In this document: positions 5,602 to 12,500 of the stretch, one piece after another
Layout of the letters: every line of letters starts with the position of its first letter
How positions within the stretch are numbered: position 1 is the first letter of the stretch
Assembly (NCBI GenBank): GCA_002390225.1
Contig: DGOW01000047.1
Location: 16,931 to 29,430, forward strand
Source: Gemmatimonadales bacterium UBA4456
GTDB taxonomy: Bacteria > Gemmatimonadota > Gemmatimonadetes > Longimicrobiales > Gaopeijiaceae
Length of the DNA: 12,500 bases
Direction: 5' to 3'
The notes under the pieces: model-generated
Databases searched by the model: none
The model's input: only the letters and a program-made list of their open reading frames with translations
Told to the model about the DNA's origin: nothing
Made by a program: the position numbers and the translations under genes

Positions 5602-8600
5602 GAGGTTCCACCGCACGATCGGTGATCGAGAGGACCGCCGCGTCGGCCACTGCGCGACGGAGCGGCACATGCTTTTGGTTTTCGCGAGTGGGGTGCACAC
5701 GATTCGTCAGCAGGATCACCCAGAGATCGAGGTCGGGATCCATCCAGATCGACGTGCCCGTGTACCCGGTATGCCCAAACGCCTCGTTCGTGATGTAGTC
5801 ACCCCCCGACGAACGCTCGGACGGCGTATCCCAGCCCAGGGCACGAGAGGATGTCTCGTCAACGCGGGTCGTGAACTCGGCCAGCACGTCGGACTCGACG
5901 ATGCGTCGACTCTCGGTCCGGCGCACCGGACACGGCTCCCCGGCCTCCCCGTCCACGGCACAGGCTGGCGCCAGCCCATCGTTAAGCATCATACGAGCGA
6001 AGGCCGATAGATCAACCGCCGTGGAGAAGAGGCCCGCGTGCCCGGCGACACCTCCCATCGCGTCAGCGTTCTCGTCGTGCACGGTCCCCCACACCATTTC
6101 ATTTCGGTAGATCGTGTCGATCTCGGTCGCAGCGATTCGAGGACGGAGTGTCGAAGGCGGGTTGTAGCGCGTCTCGAGCATACCCATCGGATCCCAGAGG
6201 CGCTCCTGCAGGAACTCGTCGAGCGTCTGTCCAGACACCTCTTCGATCAGCCACGCGAGCGTCATGATGCCGATGTCAGAGTATGCGGTCCCCGAGCCGG
6301 GATCGTCCTGGAGCGGTTCGTTCGCAGCCGCCTCCTTGTAGGCATCCATCCCCTCGATCTCGAGGTACCACGTGCGGAAGGGGATAAGCCCGGTACGGTG
6401 CGTCAGCAGCTGCCGAACGGTGACATCACTCTTCCGATTATCCCCTGCGGCCCACCACGGCAGGTAGTCGACGACACGCGCGTCGAGGTCGAGTTTGCCG
6501 TCACCCACCAGCATCATCGCCGCGGTCGTCGTCCCGACGACCTTCGAGACGGACGCCAGATCAAAGATCGAGGTCGGCGTCACAGGACGACGGGTTCCGT
6601 ACTGTAATTCCCCGAATCCCTTGAGCGACACGAGGCGCCCATGACGACCAATCGCTACCGCCGCACCGGAGAACGCCGAATCGGCGATGCCAGCGACGAT
6701 GAGTGAGTCGACACGCGTCAGCCCTTCGGCCGACATCCCGACCGTGGCCGGCTCGGCGACAGTCTGATTGCTTCCGCGTGGGCCTCCGCCCCTCGCAGCA
6801 ATAATACCCGCTGCGACCACAGGGTCCTCGATCTCCAGAGTGGCAAGCCGGTCCGCCACCTTCGGCCGGTCGAGGCCCTCGCCGACATCATGGAACGGTG
6901 GGAGCGAAATGGGCAGCCGTCCGGTCATCGCCTCTTCCCCGAAGATCGCCGCGACCGCCGCCCTCTGCGACCGATCCCGGTCGCCCCAGGCGAGCACGTA
7001 GCTCCCTACATCGGGCACCGCCATGAGCAGGTACGGGTTCCCGAACGACACCATCACGGTCGGCTTCGTATCGACTGCGACGTCGATGAGCTCACGCAGA
7101 GGTTCGGGGAGCGCGTCTTCGGTCGAGCCGGCCGACGCAGAAACGTATGTGGTAACGATGATCCGGTCGGCCTCGGCGACGGCCTCCCGAGCAGCCGCGT
7201 AGGCGCTTGAGTCACTTCGCTCGTCCAGCCGAACCTCGTCCAGCACGACAACCCGGTCCCGAAGCCCGGTCGCAAAGGCGCGATTGGCCCAGAGCCGGGT
7301 CGAGCCCGCGTAGCGAATGTGCAGCGTCGGTACCATCGACAGACCGTCCATCGGCAGTAGCCGGTCGGTGTCTCGCACGAGTGTGATCGACCGTGTGGCA
7401 GCCGTGTCGGCAAAGGCGTTGTGAGCGCCGATGCCGACCACGCGGTTCACGTTTTCGAGAGACACAAAACGATCACGATGCAGGCCGAGTCGAGCCTTGA
7501 GATTCAGGATCCGCCGAGCGGACGCCTCGAGCCGTTCGCGACTCATGCGACCGGTCTCGACCGATTCTTCAATCGCGTCGATGACGTCGGGAACGGCTTT
7601 CGGGGACAGGACCACATCCGAGCCAGCCTCGAGCGCACGGATCGATGCCTCGCCGATACCATACATGTCGGTAATCCCGCGCATCGTCATCGCATCGGTG
7701 AAGACAATGCCGTCGAAGTCCAGGTCGTGACGCAGGATGTCGGTCATGACCTCGGGGGCGAGCGTTGCCGGAGGTGCACCCGGCCCCAGAATCTGCGGCA
7801 GCTGGAGGTGCGCGGTCATGATCGCGTCCACCCCTTCGTCGATGGCAGCCTCGAACGGGGCCAGCTCGAGTTCGTCGAGGCGGATACGATCGGCGTCCAC
7901 GACGGGGATCCCGATGTGCGAGTCGGTCGAGGTGTCACCGTGCCCGGGGAAGTGCTTACCGGTGGTGAAGGCTCCACCGTCCCGAGCTCCGCGGATGAAC
8001 GCCGCACCCATGCGGGCGACCAGATCGGGATCACCCCCGAACGATCGTGTCGCGATGACCGGGTTTTCCGGGTTCGAGTTGACGTCGAGAACCGGTGAGA
8101 AAAGGAAGTGCACGCCGCTGGCCCGAGCCTCACGAGCCGTGATCCGACCATACTCCTGCGCGAAGCGCTCATCGCCGATCGCCCCGAACGCCATCGTCGG
8201 TGGAAAGTCCGTCCCCCCGCCCTGCGGGAGCATCGACGGCAGGGCGAACGAGCCGTTGATGCGCATCCCCGGGCCACCGTTCTCGAAGTCAGCGGTCACC
8301 AGGAGGGGGACATCTGCGCGAGACTGCAGATCATTCAGCTTCGCCACGTAGGCGTGCGGGGTCCCGATTGACGGTGACACGCCTCCCACCCGGTCATCCT
8401 CGACCCAGGCACGCAACGGCTCGAAATCCGGGCTCGTCGGGGTGACGTAGCCACCCGGGATCCACTCGATAATCAGCTGACCGATCAGTTCACGGAGCGT
8501 GAAGCGGTCGAGCGTCGCCTCGACCCAGGCACGGCCCTCCTCGTCGAGAACGTCGGCGATAACGGGTGCAGCCGGCATCTCGGCGCCCGCTCCGCGGCCG

Positions 8601-8728
8601 GGAGCCATCGGCTCGATCGTGCTGGGTGCCGACGACGAACAAGCCGCTACGAGAAGTGCGGCGCCAAGCGCCGCACGACGATCAGCGCCCACCAGCGTTC
8701 GTACTGCGTTGCGGAATCTGGATCCCAT
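5588..8728 (-). CDS. Lipoprotein fusion: NagZ-like GH3 beta-N-acetylglucosaminidase plus AmiE-like serine hydrolase
   Basis: From ATG 8728 the product has 1046 residues, far longer than a plain NagZ. It opens with a signal peptide and lipobox LLVAAC (Cys30). The GH3 part (about 60-600) has KLNDLQ, KHFPGHGDTSTDSHIGIP with the NagZ-type catalytic dyad Asp269/His271, and VFTDAMTM with nucleophile Asp345. The second part (about 640-1046) is a beta-lactamase-fold S12-type hydrolase: SVSK (Ser726, Lys729), YSD (Tyr816) and HTG (His986). By analogy with B. subtilis nagZ-amiE (ybbD-ybbE), the two halves would remove GlcNAc and then the MurNAc-linked peptide, at the outer membrane or in the periplasm. 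The amidase role is inference; an esterase or D-Ala peptidase is possible. ATG 8740 and GTG 8692 are alternative starts. At 8728 the gene overlaps the preceding NagZ gene by 47 bases in another frame. The ORF at 5601 follows in the same operon. Confidence 0.9.
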   Translation of the reverse strand: MGSRFRNAVRTLVGADRRAALGAALLVAACSSSAPSTIEPMAPGRGAGAEMPAAPVIADVLDEEGRAWVEATLDRFTLRELIGQLIIEWIPGGYVTPTSPDFEPLRAWVEDDRVGGVSPSIGTPHAYVAKLNDLQSRADVPLLVTADFENGGPGMRINGSFALPSMLPQGGGTDFPPTMAFGAIGDERFAQEYGRITAREARASGVHFLFSPVLDVNSNPENPVIATRSFGGDPDLVARMGAAFIRGARDGGAFTTGKHFPGHGDTSTDSHIGIPVVDADRIRLDELELAPFEAAIDEGVDAIMTAHLQLPQILGPGAPPATLAPEVMTDILRHDLDFDGIVFTDAMTMRGITDMYGIGEASIRALEAGSDVVLSPKAVPDVIDAIEESVETGRMSRERLEASARRILNLKARLGLHRDRFVSLENVNRVVGIGAHNAFADTAATRSITLVRDTDRLLPMDGLSMVPTLHIRYAGSTRLWANRAFATGLRDRVVVLDEVRLDERSDSSAYAAAREAVAEADRIIVTTYVSASAGSTEDALPEPLRELIDVAVDTKPTVMVSFGNPYLLMAVPDVGSYVLAWGDRDRSQRAAVAAIFGEEAMTGRLPISLPPFHDVGEGLDRPKVADRLATLEIEDPVVAAGIIAARGGGPRGSNQTVAEPATVGMSAEGLTRVDSLIVAGIADSAFSGAAVAIGRHGRLVSLKGFGELQYGTRRPVTPTSIFDLASVSKVVGTTTAAMMLVGDGKLDLDARVVDYLPWWAAGDNRKSDVTVRQLLTHRTGLIPFRTWYLEIEGMDAYKEAAANEPLQDDPGSGTAYSDIGIMTLAWLIEEVSGQTLDEFLQERLWDPMGMLETRYNPPSTLRPRIAATEIDTIYRNEMVWGTVHDENADAMGGVAGHAGLFSTAVDLSAFARMMLNDGLAPACAVDGEAGEPCPVRRTESRRIVESDVLAEFTTRVDETSSRALGWDTPSERSSGGDYITNEAFGHTGYTGTSIWMDPDLDLWVILLTNRVHPTRENQKHVPLRRAVADAAVLSITDRAVEPRDDR

Positions 8729-10634
8729 CACCGATCTCATAGAAGGGTGGGATCCGGGTCGGTGTGCGTCCGTTGATCTGCCTCTGTCCGAGCATGGCTG
8801 CGGCCGCTGCCCGCTGGCTGGATTCCGAGCCACTCCAGGCCAGCAGATACGATCGAACGTCGGGAAAATCAGTGATCAGATACGGATTTCCGAAGGAGAC
8901 CACCGTGTGCGGAACGCCAATCTCATCAAGGTACCGAACGAACTCGACGAGATCTTCCGGGAGTGTGAACGAGCCCGATACGTTCACCGAGGTGACGTAG
9001 GTGCTGACGACGACCATGGCGTGTTCTCGCGCTTGACGCCGAAGATCCTGATACTCGTCCTCGGAGGTATCGCTTTCAACCTCTACCGCCCGCAGGCGCG
9101 GATACGTCTCACGTAAGGCGCGGTTGAAATAACGGCCGGCGAGCACGTCCGAGCTGCGGCGATATGAGACCGACATCACTCGCGCCGACCTTGTTCCAGC
9201 CAGTGGGAGGAGATCGTTGTCGTTCTTCAGAAGCGTGATGGCTCGCGCTGCGATCCGATCCGCCACCTCGACGTGAGCCGGGATCCCAACCGATCGCGAG
9301 ATCTCCTCCAGCGCCACATAACGGTTCTCGTGCAGACCCATGCGCTCCTTCGTCTCGAGCACACGCAGCACGGAGTGGTCGAGACGTTCCTCGGTAATCC
9401 GACCATCGCCGAGCGCATCGACGATGCCCTCAATGGCGCCACTCACCGACGCGGGCATGAGAATCACGTCGGCGCCGGCTTCTAGGGCGCGGACGGCCGC
9501 TTCACCCGAACGGTGCTGACGAGCAATCGCGCTCATGTCCATCGCGTCGGTGAAGACGATGCCGTCGAAGCCCATCTGCTCTCGCAGCAAATTGGTCAGA
9601 ACCTCGGGGGAGAGGGTCGACGGTTCACGGACGCCCCCGTTCAGCGACGGTACCGATATGTGCGCGGTCATAATCGCGCCCATGCCGGAGTCGATCGCGC
9701 GCTGGAACGGCCTCAGTTCGACCGAGTCCATGCGGGCACGATTGTGCATGATAACCGGCAGGCCCACGTGCGAGTCGACGTTCGTGTCGCCATGTCCCGG
9801 AAAGTGCTTCCCCGTCGCGAGCGCACCGTTTTCCTGGACACCGCGGATGAAGGCGATGCCCATCTCGGCCACCTTCTCCGGATCTTCGCCGAACGATCGG
9901 ACGTTGATGATCGGGTTGTCCGGGTTGTTGTTCACATCGAGTACGGGCGCGAACGGCACATGCACGCCGACGGCCCGCGCTTCCACGGCGGTAATCCGCC
10001 CCATCTCGTAGGCGAGCTCTTCCTGGCCAGTCGCACCTACCGCCATGAGGCTCGGGAAATTCGTGGCACCACCAAGGTCGATCGAACCCGGCATATGGAT
10101 CGCGCCCCGCAAGCGGAATCCCGCCCCGGTCTCGAGATCAGCTGCCACAAGAAGCGGCAGGTCGGCGTGCGCTTGGAGGTCGTTGAGCTTCGCGGCGACC
10201 TCGAAAGGAGTCCCGACCGACATGATGATGCCGCCGATCTTCTGCTCCTCGATGAACCGGAATACCCGTTCGTGGCTCTCGGAGCCCTCGGGAGCGAAGT
10301 CACCGAGCACCCAGGGCATCATGAGCTGCCCGGCCTTCTCTTCCACGGACAGCTCGGCGAGGGTAAGCTCGGCCCAGGAACGTGGGTCTTGAACGGGGGG
10401 CTGTGCCTCTACGAGGGCTACACGGTCCGGCATCGCGTCCAGCGATGCTGCGTACACTACGAATGAGTCCGCGTCAGGAACTCTCGGTGTCTCAGGCGGA
10501 GGAGACGGATCCCCACCCCCGAAGACCGAACAGCCTCCCAGGATCAGACTTACGGCAAGCGCAGGCAGAGCCGCGCGGGTACGAGCCGGGTCAGGGCGAT
10601 CGCACCTCGAATCCAGATGTTTACCTCTCGCCAT
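8682..10634 (-). CDS. nagZ: NagZ-like GH3 beta-N-acetylglucosaminidase lipoprotein
   Basis: From ATG 10634 the product has 650 residues. It begins with a basic stretch, a hydrophobic core and the lipobox LILGGC (Cys35), then a proline-rich linker. The GH3 catalytic domain carries KLNDLQ, GKHFPGHGDTNVDSHVGLP with the NagZ dyad Asp287/His289, and VFTDAMDM with nucleophile Asp363. A C-terminal GH3 alpha/beta sandwich domain (ALLRS-type, here ARAITLLKNDNDLLPL and VVSFGNPYLI) follows, as in secreted Bacillus-type NagZ rather than the short cytoplasmic enterobacterial enzyme. It should remove terminal beta-GlcNAc from muropeptides outside the cytoplasm. It is clearly paralogous to the GH3 half of the next gene but stops just after PPFYEIGDG, where that protein continues into its hydrolase domain. 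It is the first gene of the minus-strand arm and is divergent from namZ. The open frame reaches 10703; no strong Shine-Dalgarno marks the start. Confidence 0.9.
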   Translation of the reverse strand: MARGKHLDSRCDRPDPARTRAALPALAVSLILGGCSVFGGGDPSPPPETPRVPDADSFVVYAASLDAMPDRVALVEAQPPVQDPRSWAELTLAELSVEEKAGQLMMPWVLGDFAPEGSESHERVFRFIEEQKIGGIIMSVGTPFEVAAKLNDLQAHADLPLLVAADLETGAGFRLRGAIHMPGSIDLGGATNFPSLMAVGATGQEELAYEMGRITAVEARAVGVHVPFAPVLDVNNNPDNPIINVRSFGEDPEKVAEMGIAFIRGVQENGALATGKHFPGHGDTNVDSHVGLPVIMHNRARMDSVELRPFQRAIDSGMGAIMTAHISVPSLNGGVREPSTLSPEVLTNLLREQMGFDGIVFTDAMDMSAIARQHRSGEAAVRALEAGADVILMPASVSGAIEGIVDALGDGRITEERLDHSVLRVLETKERMGLHENRYVALEEISRSVGIPAHVEVADRIAARAITLLKNDNDLLPLAGTRSARVMSVSYRRSSDVLAGRYFNRALRETYPRLRAVEVESDTSEDEYQDLRRQAREHAMVVVSTYVTSVNVSGSFTLPEDLVEFVRYLDEIGVPHTVVSFGNPYLITDFPDVRSYLLAWSGSESSQRAAAAAMLGQRQINGRTPTRIPPFYEIGDGIQIPQRSTNAGGR

Positions 10635-10772
10635 GCCGTCGATGTGTGCCTTCCCCGAACCCCGAGCGTTGACGCAGTCCAATGTGTCCCCGAAGCTTGC
10701 CATATGTCACGAACTACTGATCGGCGCCGTGAGCGTCACAAGCCGCGTTTGGCGGAAACTACGGATAAGGTC
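10635..10772. promoter_or_regulatory. Divergent nagZ / namZ intergenic region
   Basis: This 138-base gap should contain the promoters of both arms of the amino-sugar locus and any operator. A plus-strand TTGACG (10669-10674) resembles a -35 element, but nothing like TATAAT lies 16-18 bases downstream. A five-base inverted repeat, TCACG (10707-10711) with CGTGA, is too short to call an operator. Promoters in this lineage may not follow the E. coli sigma-70 pattern. Confidence 0.4.
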
Positions 10773-12023
10773 ATGCCCCGACAATCCAGTTTGTTCGGGG
10801 TTTTTCTAGCCTTCTCAGTGATGGGATGCACGACCGGGGACGAGCCCAGGGATGCACTCGCCGCTGACCAGTCGGCGCAGATGGTCCGGCCGGGCATCGA
10901 GGTGCTGATCTCGGACAGTCTCCACCTCGTCGCCGGGCAACGTGTCGGGCTCGTGACCAACCAAACGGGCATCGATCGAAGCGGACGCTCGGATATCGAT
11001 ATCCTGTCGGCTCACCCGAACGTGGATCTCGTTGCGCTGTATTCGCCAGAGCACGGAATCCGGGGAGAAGAGCGCGCTGGCGCAGCCATCGAGAGCAGCA
11101 CGGACCAACAGACCGGTCTGCCGATCCACTCGCTCTATGGCGAGACCCGCAAACCCACGCCCGAGATGCTTGAAGGTGTGGATGTTCTGATCTTCGACAT
11201 GCAGGACGTAGGGGCACGCTACTACACCTACGTCTCGACCATGGCGCTGGCCATGGAGGCTGCGGGCGAGTTCGGAATCCCCTTCCTCGTTCTGGACCGG
11301 CCCAACCCGATACGCGGAGACGTGGTGCAGGGCAACGTACTCGATCCCGAGTACAGCACCTTTGTCGGCATGTACGAAGTGCCGATGCGACACGGCATGA
11401 CCCCGGGCGAGCTTGCGGGCATGTACCTCGGAGAGTTCGGCATCACGGCCGAACTGACTGTAATTCCGGTGGACGGCTGGAAACGCGACATGACCTTCGA
11501 CGAAACCGGCCTGCCCTGGGTCGCACCTTCGCCGAACATGCCCGATCTGGCGAGCGCACTCGCCTACCCGGGGACATGCCTCTTCGAAGGAACACCGATC
11601 TCGGTTGGACGCGGCACGGACCGCGCCTTCCGTTGGATCGGGGCGCCGTGGCTCGATAGTTCGGCGCTCGCCGAGGCGTTGAACAGCTACGGTATCGACG
11701 GAGTCCGTTTCGAGCCCGCCACGTTCACGCCGACGAACGCAGGGGACCGGAAATTCGAAGGCGCAGAGGTGCGGGGAGTCCAGCTTGTCGCAGAACGAAC
11801 CGACTACGACGCATCCCGAGCAGCCGTTGCCATGCTCATCGAGACGCATCGCGCATCGGGTGAGAACTGGGCCTGGTACGAAGCGCACTTCGATCGACTT
11901 GCCGGGACGGACGCACTCCGCCTGGGACTGATCGCCGAGGCTTCGTTCGACGAGCTGGTAGCGAGCTGGGACGGGGATGTGACGGGGTTCGAGACGCGTC
12001 GCGCTCCATACCTCCTCTACTGA
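10773..12023 (+). CDS. namZ: NamZ-like exo-beta-N-acetylmuramidase lipoprotein (DUF1343, GH171)
   Basis: From ATG 10773 the 416-residue product starts with a short signal peptide and lipobox SVMGC (Cys19). The mature part opens with RPGIEVLISD and contains the DUF1343 hallmarks VGLVTNQTGID, ALYSPEHGIRGEE (Glu93-His94), LIFDMQDVGARYYTYVSTMA, LDRPNPI, MRHGMTPGE, WVAPSPNMP and PGTCLFEGTPISVGRGTDRAF. This family was assigned as NamZ, which releases non-reducing terminal MurNAc from peptide-free murein chains and acts together with NagZ and AmiE in B. subtilis. Length is normal for the family. The open frame extends to 10617, but the upstream codons lack a signal peptide and run into nagZ, so 10773 is chosen. 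Oddly, codons 2-11 encode an intrinsic-terminator-like hairpin. The M14 gene follows after 52 bases. Confidence 0.9.
   Translation: MPRQSSLFGVFLAFSVMGCTTGDEPRDALAADQSAQMVRPGIEVLISDSLHLVAGQRVGLVTNQTGIDRSGRSDIDILSAHPNVDLVALYSPEHGIRGEERAGAAIESSTDQQTGLPIHSLYGETRKPTPEMLEGVDVLIFDMQDVGARYYTYVSTMALAMEAAGEFGIPFLVLDRPNPIRGDVVQGNVLDPEYSTFVGMYEVPMRHGMTPGELAGMYLGEFGITAELTVIPVDGWKRDMTFDETGLPWVAPSPNMPDLASALAYPGTCLFEGTPISVGRGTDRAFRWIGAPWLDSSALAEALNSYGIDGVRFEPATFTPTNAGDRKFEGAEVRGVQLVAERTDYDASRAAVAMLIETHRASGENWAWYEAHFDRLAGTDALRLGLIAEASFDELVASWDGDVTGFETRRAPYLLY
10776..10805 (+). terminator. Terminator-like hairpin with T tract inside the namZ signal-peptide codons
   Basis: CCCCGACAA (10776-10784) pairs with TTG (10791-10793) and TCGGGG (10795-10800). 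This gives nine pairs with one bulged T at 10794 and a six-base loop, followed at once by TTTTT (10801-10805). The shape is that of an intrinsic terminator on the plus strand. It begins directly after the namZ start codon, so a ribosome initiating there would cover it. It may act as an attenuator or be a coincidence of coding; orientation and T tract fit only plus-strand transcription. Confidence 0.5.
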
Positions 12024-12075
12024 TCCAGCGCCCGAATCCAAAGCCTGCTCGCACCAACATCTGGCGACGTCGCTC

Positions 12076-12500
12076 ATGACTCAGTTCCGAAACCGTTCTG
12101 CCCTTCGTCGCTCGATGCCGATCGCCGCTCTCTTCGTTCTGGCATGCGGTGGAGCTGTGTCTTATGGCCCCGTAACGCCCGCGCCGACATCCCCCGAAGA
12201 GCTCATCACGATCTACGACAACGTGCGCGTATCGGGCCTCGACGATCGGCGCTTCAACCATGAGACGTACTGGAATGCAGTAGATCCGTACCTGGGTGGA
12301 GCCGTCTCCTCCCGGGTCGCGGGAGAGAGCTCCGAGGGACGTGAGATCCGTCACCTGACGTTCGGCAATGGCCCCACGACGGTGCTCCTCTGGTCGCAGA
12401 TGCACGGCAACGAGAGCACCGCCTCGATGTCGCTCGCCGACATACTCCGCTTCTTCAACGATGAGCCGGACCATCCTATGGCTCGCCGCATCGCGGACGG
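12076..12500 (+). CDS. M14-family zinc carboxypeptidase lipoprotein, N-terminal part (runs off right edge)
   Basis: The first 141 codons are visible. The product starts with a basic n-region, a hydrophobic core and a lipobox-like LAC (Cys24), so it is probably a lipoprotein. The segment ESSEGREIRHLTFGNGPTT then leads into LLWSQMHGNESTASMSLAD. Within it, H-G-N-E (His110, Glu113) is the HxxE zinc-binding motif of M14 metallocarboxypeptidases. The third zinc ligand and the catalytic Glu lie outside the window. M14 enzymes remove C-terminal amino acids; some, such as MpaA, cut the gamma-D-Glu-diaminopimelate bond of murein peptides. Its position 52 bases after namZ suggests trimming of murein stem peptides, but general peptide digestion is equally possible. 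No strong Shine-Dalgarno precedes the ATG. Confidence 0.8.
   Translation, partial: MTQFRNRSALRRSMPIAALFVLACGGAVSYGPVTPAPTSPEELITIYDNVRVSGLDDRRFNHETYWNAVDPYLGGAVSSRVAGESSEGREIRHLTFGNGPTTVLLWSQMHGNESTASMSLADILRFFNDEPDHPMARRIAD

Noticed and set aside
9513..10466. 317-codon plus-strand ORF
   Set aside because: It is antisense to the first NagZ gene, His/Arg-rich with no domain; a shadow of conserved coding on the other strand.
10669..10697. Sigma-70 promoter for namZ built on TTGACG
   Set aside because: The hexamer 17 bases downstream is GAAGCT, far from TATAAT, and no better spacing exists nearby.
10815..12077. 420-codon minus-strand ORF
   Set aside because: It is antisense to namZ, whose product has clear family motifs and a lipobox; the antisense product resembles nothing recognisable.
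1..12500. Mobile element, CRISPR array, tRNA or rRNA
   Set aside because: No transposase or integrase motifs, no regularly spaced direct repeats and no tRNA-like or rRNA-like sequence was recognised on reading both strands.

Overview
The window is GC-rich, gene-dense chromosomal DNA from a Gram-negative bacterium. Four predicted lipoproteins with clear lipoboxes, a type IV pilus retraction ATPase and the style of the amino-sugar genes fit Gemmatimonadota or a related lineage. That placement is an impression from protein style, not a phylogeny. No rRNA, tRNA, insertion sequence, CRISPR array or phage gene was seen.

Left part (1-2811), mostly housekeeping. On the minus strand lie the 5' part of a pilT-like gene, which runs off the left edge, and trpS (tryptophanyl-tRNA synthetase) just upstream of it. 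Divergent from trpS is an inositol-monophosphatase-family gene. The trpS/IMPase gap (1487-1623) holds a long imperfect hairpin and a second short one. Positions 2422-2811 contain no intact gene, only what looks like the C-terminal end of a small heat-shock protein (Hsp20) gene on the minus strand.

Right part (2812-12500), a two-armed locus that reads as a murein (peptidoglycan) amino-sugar salvage system. The minus-strand arm, in transcription order, is: a NagZ-like GH3 lipoprotein (10634-8682); a very large lipoprotein fusing a second NagZ-like GH3 module to a beta-lactamase-fold serine hydrolase resembling AmiE/YbbE (8728-5588); a short ORF matching only the C-terminal tail of NagB-like/PIG-L fusion proteins (5601-5197); a sodium:solute symporter (5177-3744); and a BadF-type GlcNAc/MurNAc kinase (3747-2812). 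These genes overlap or nearly touch, so they look like one operon. The divergent plus-strand arm carries a NamZ-like (DUF1343/GH171) exo-muramidase lipoprotein (10773-12023) and an M14 zinc-carboxypeptidase lipoprotein cut by the right edge.

Proposed flow (inference): outside the cytoplasmic membrane, NagZ removes GlcNAc, the AmiE-like domain removes the stem peptide from MurNAc, NamZ removes MurNAc, and the M14 enzyme may trim peptides. The symporter then imports the free amino sugar, and the kinase traps it as the 6-phosphate. The layout resembles the amiE-nagZ-namZ group of Bacillus subtilis combined with the murT-murK transporter/kinase pair of Tannerella, but with NagZ and AmiE joined in one polypeptide. 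No MurQ etherase, NagA, complete NagB or dedicated regulator is visible. The most unusual sequence signal is an intrinsic-terminator-like hairpin with a U tract inside the signal-peptide codons of namZ.
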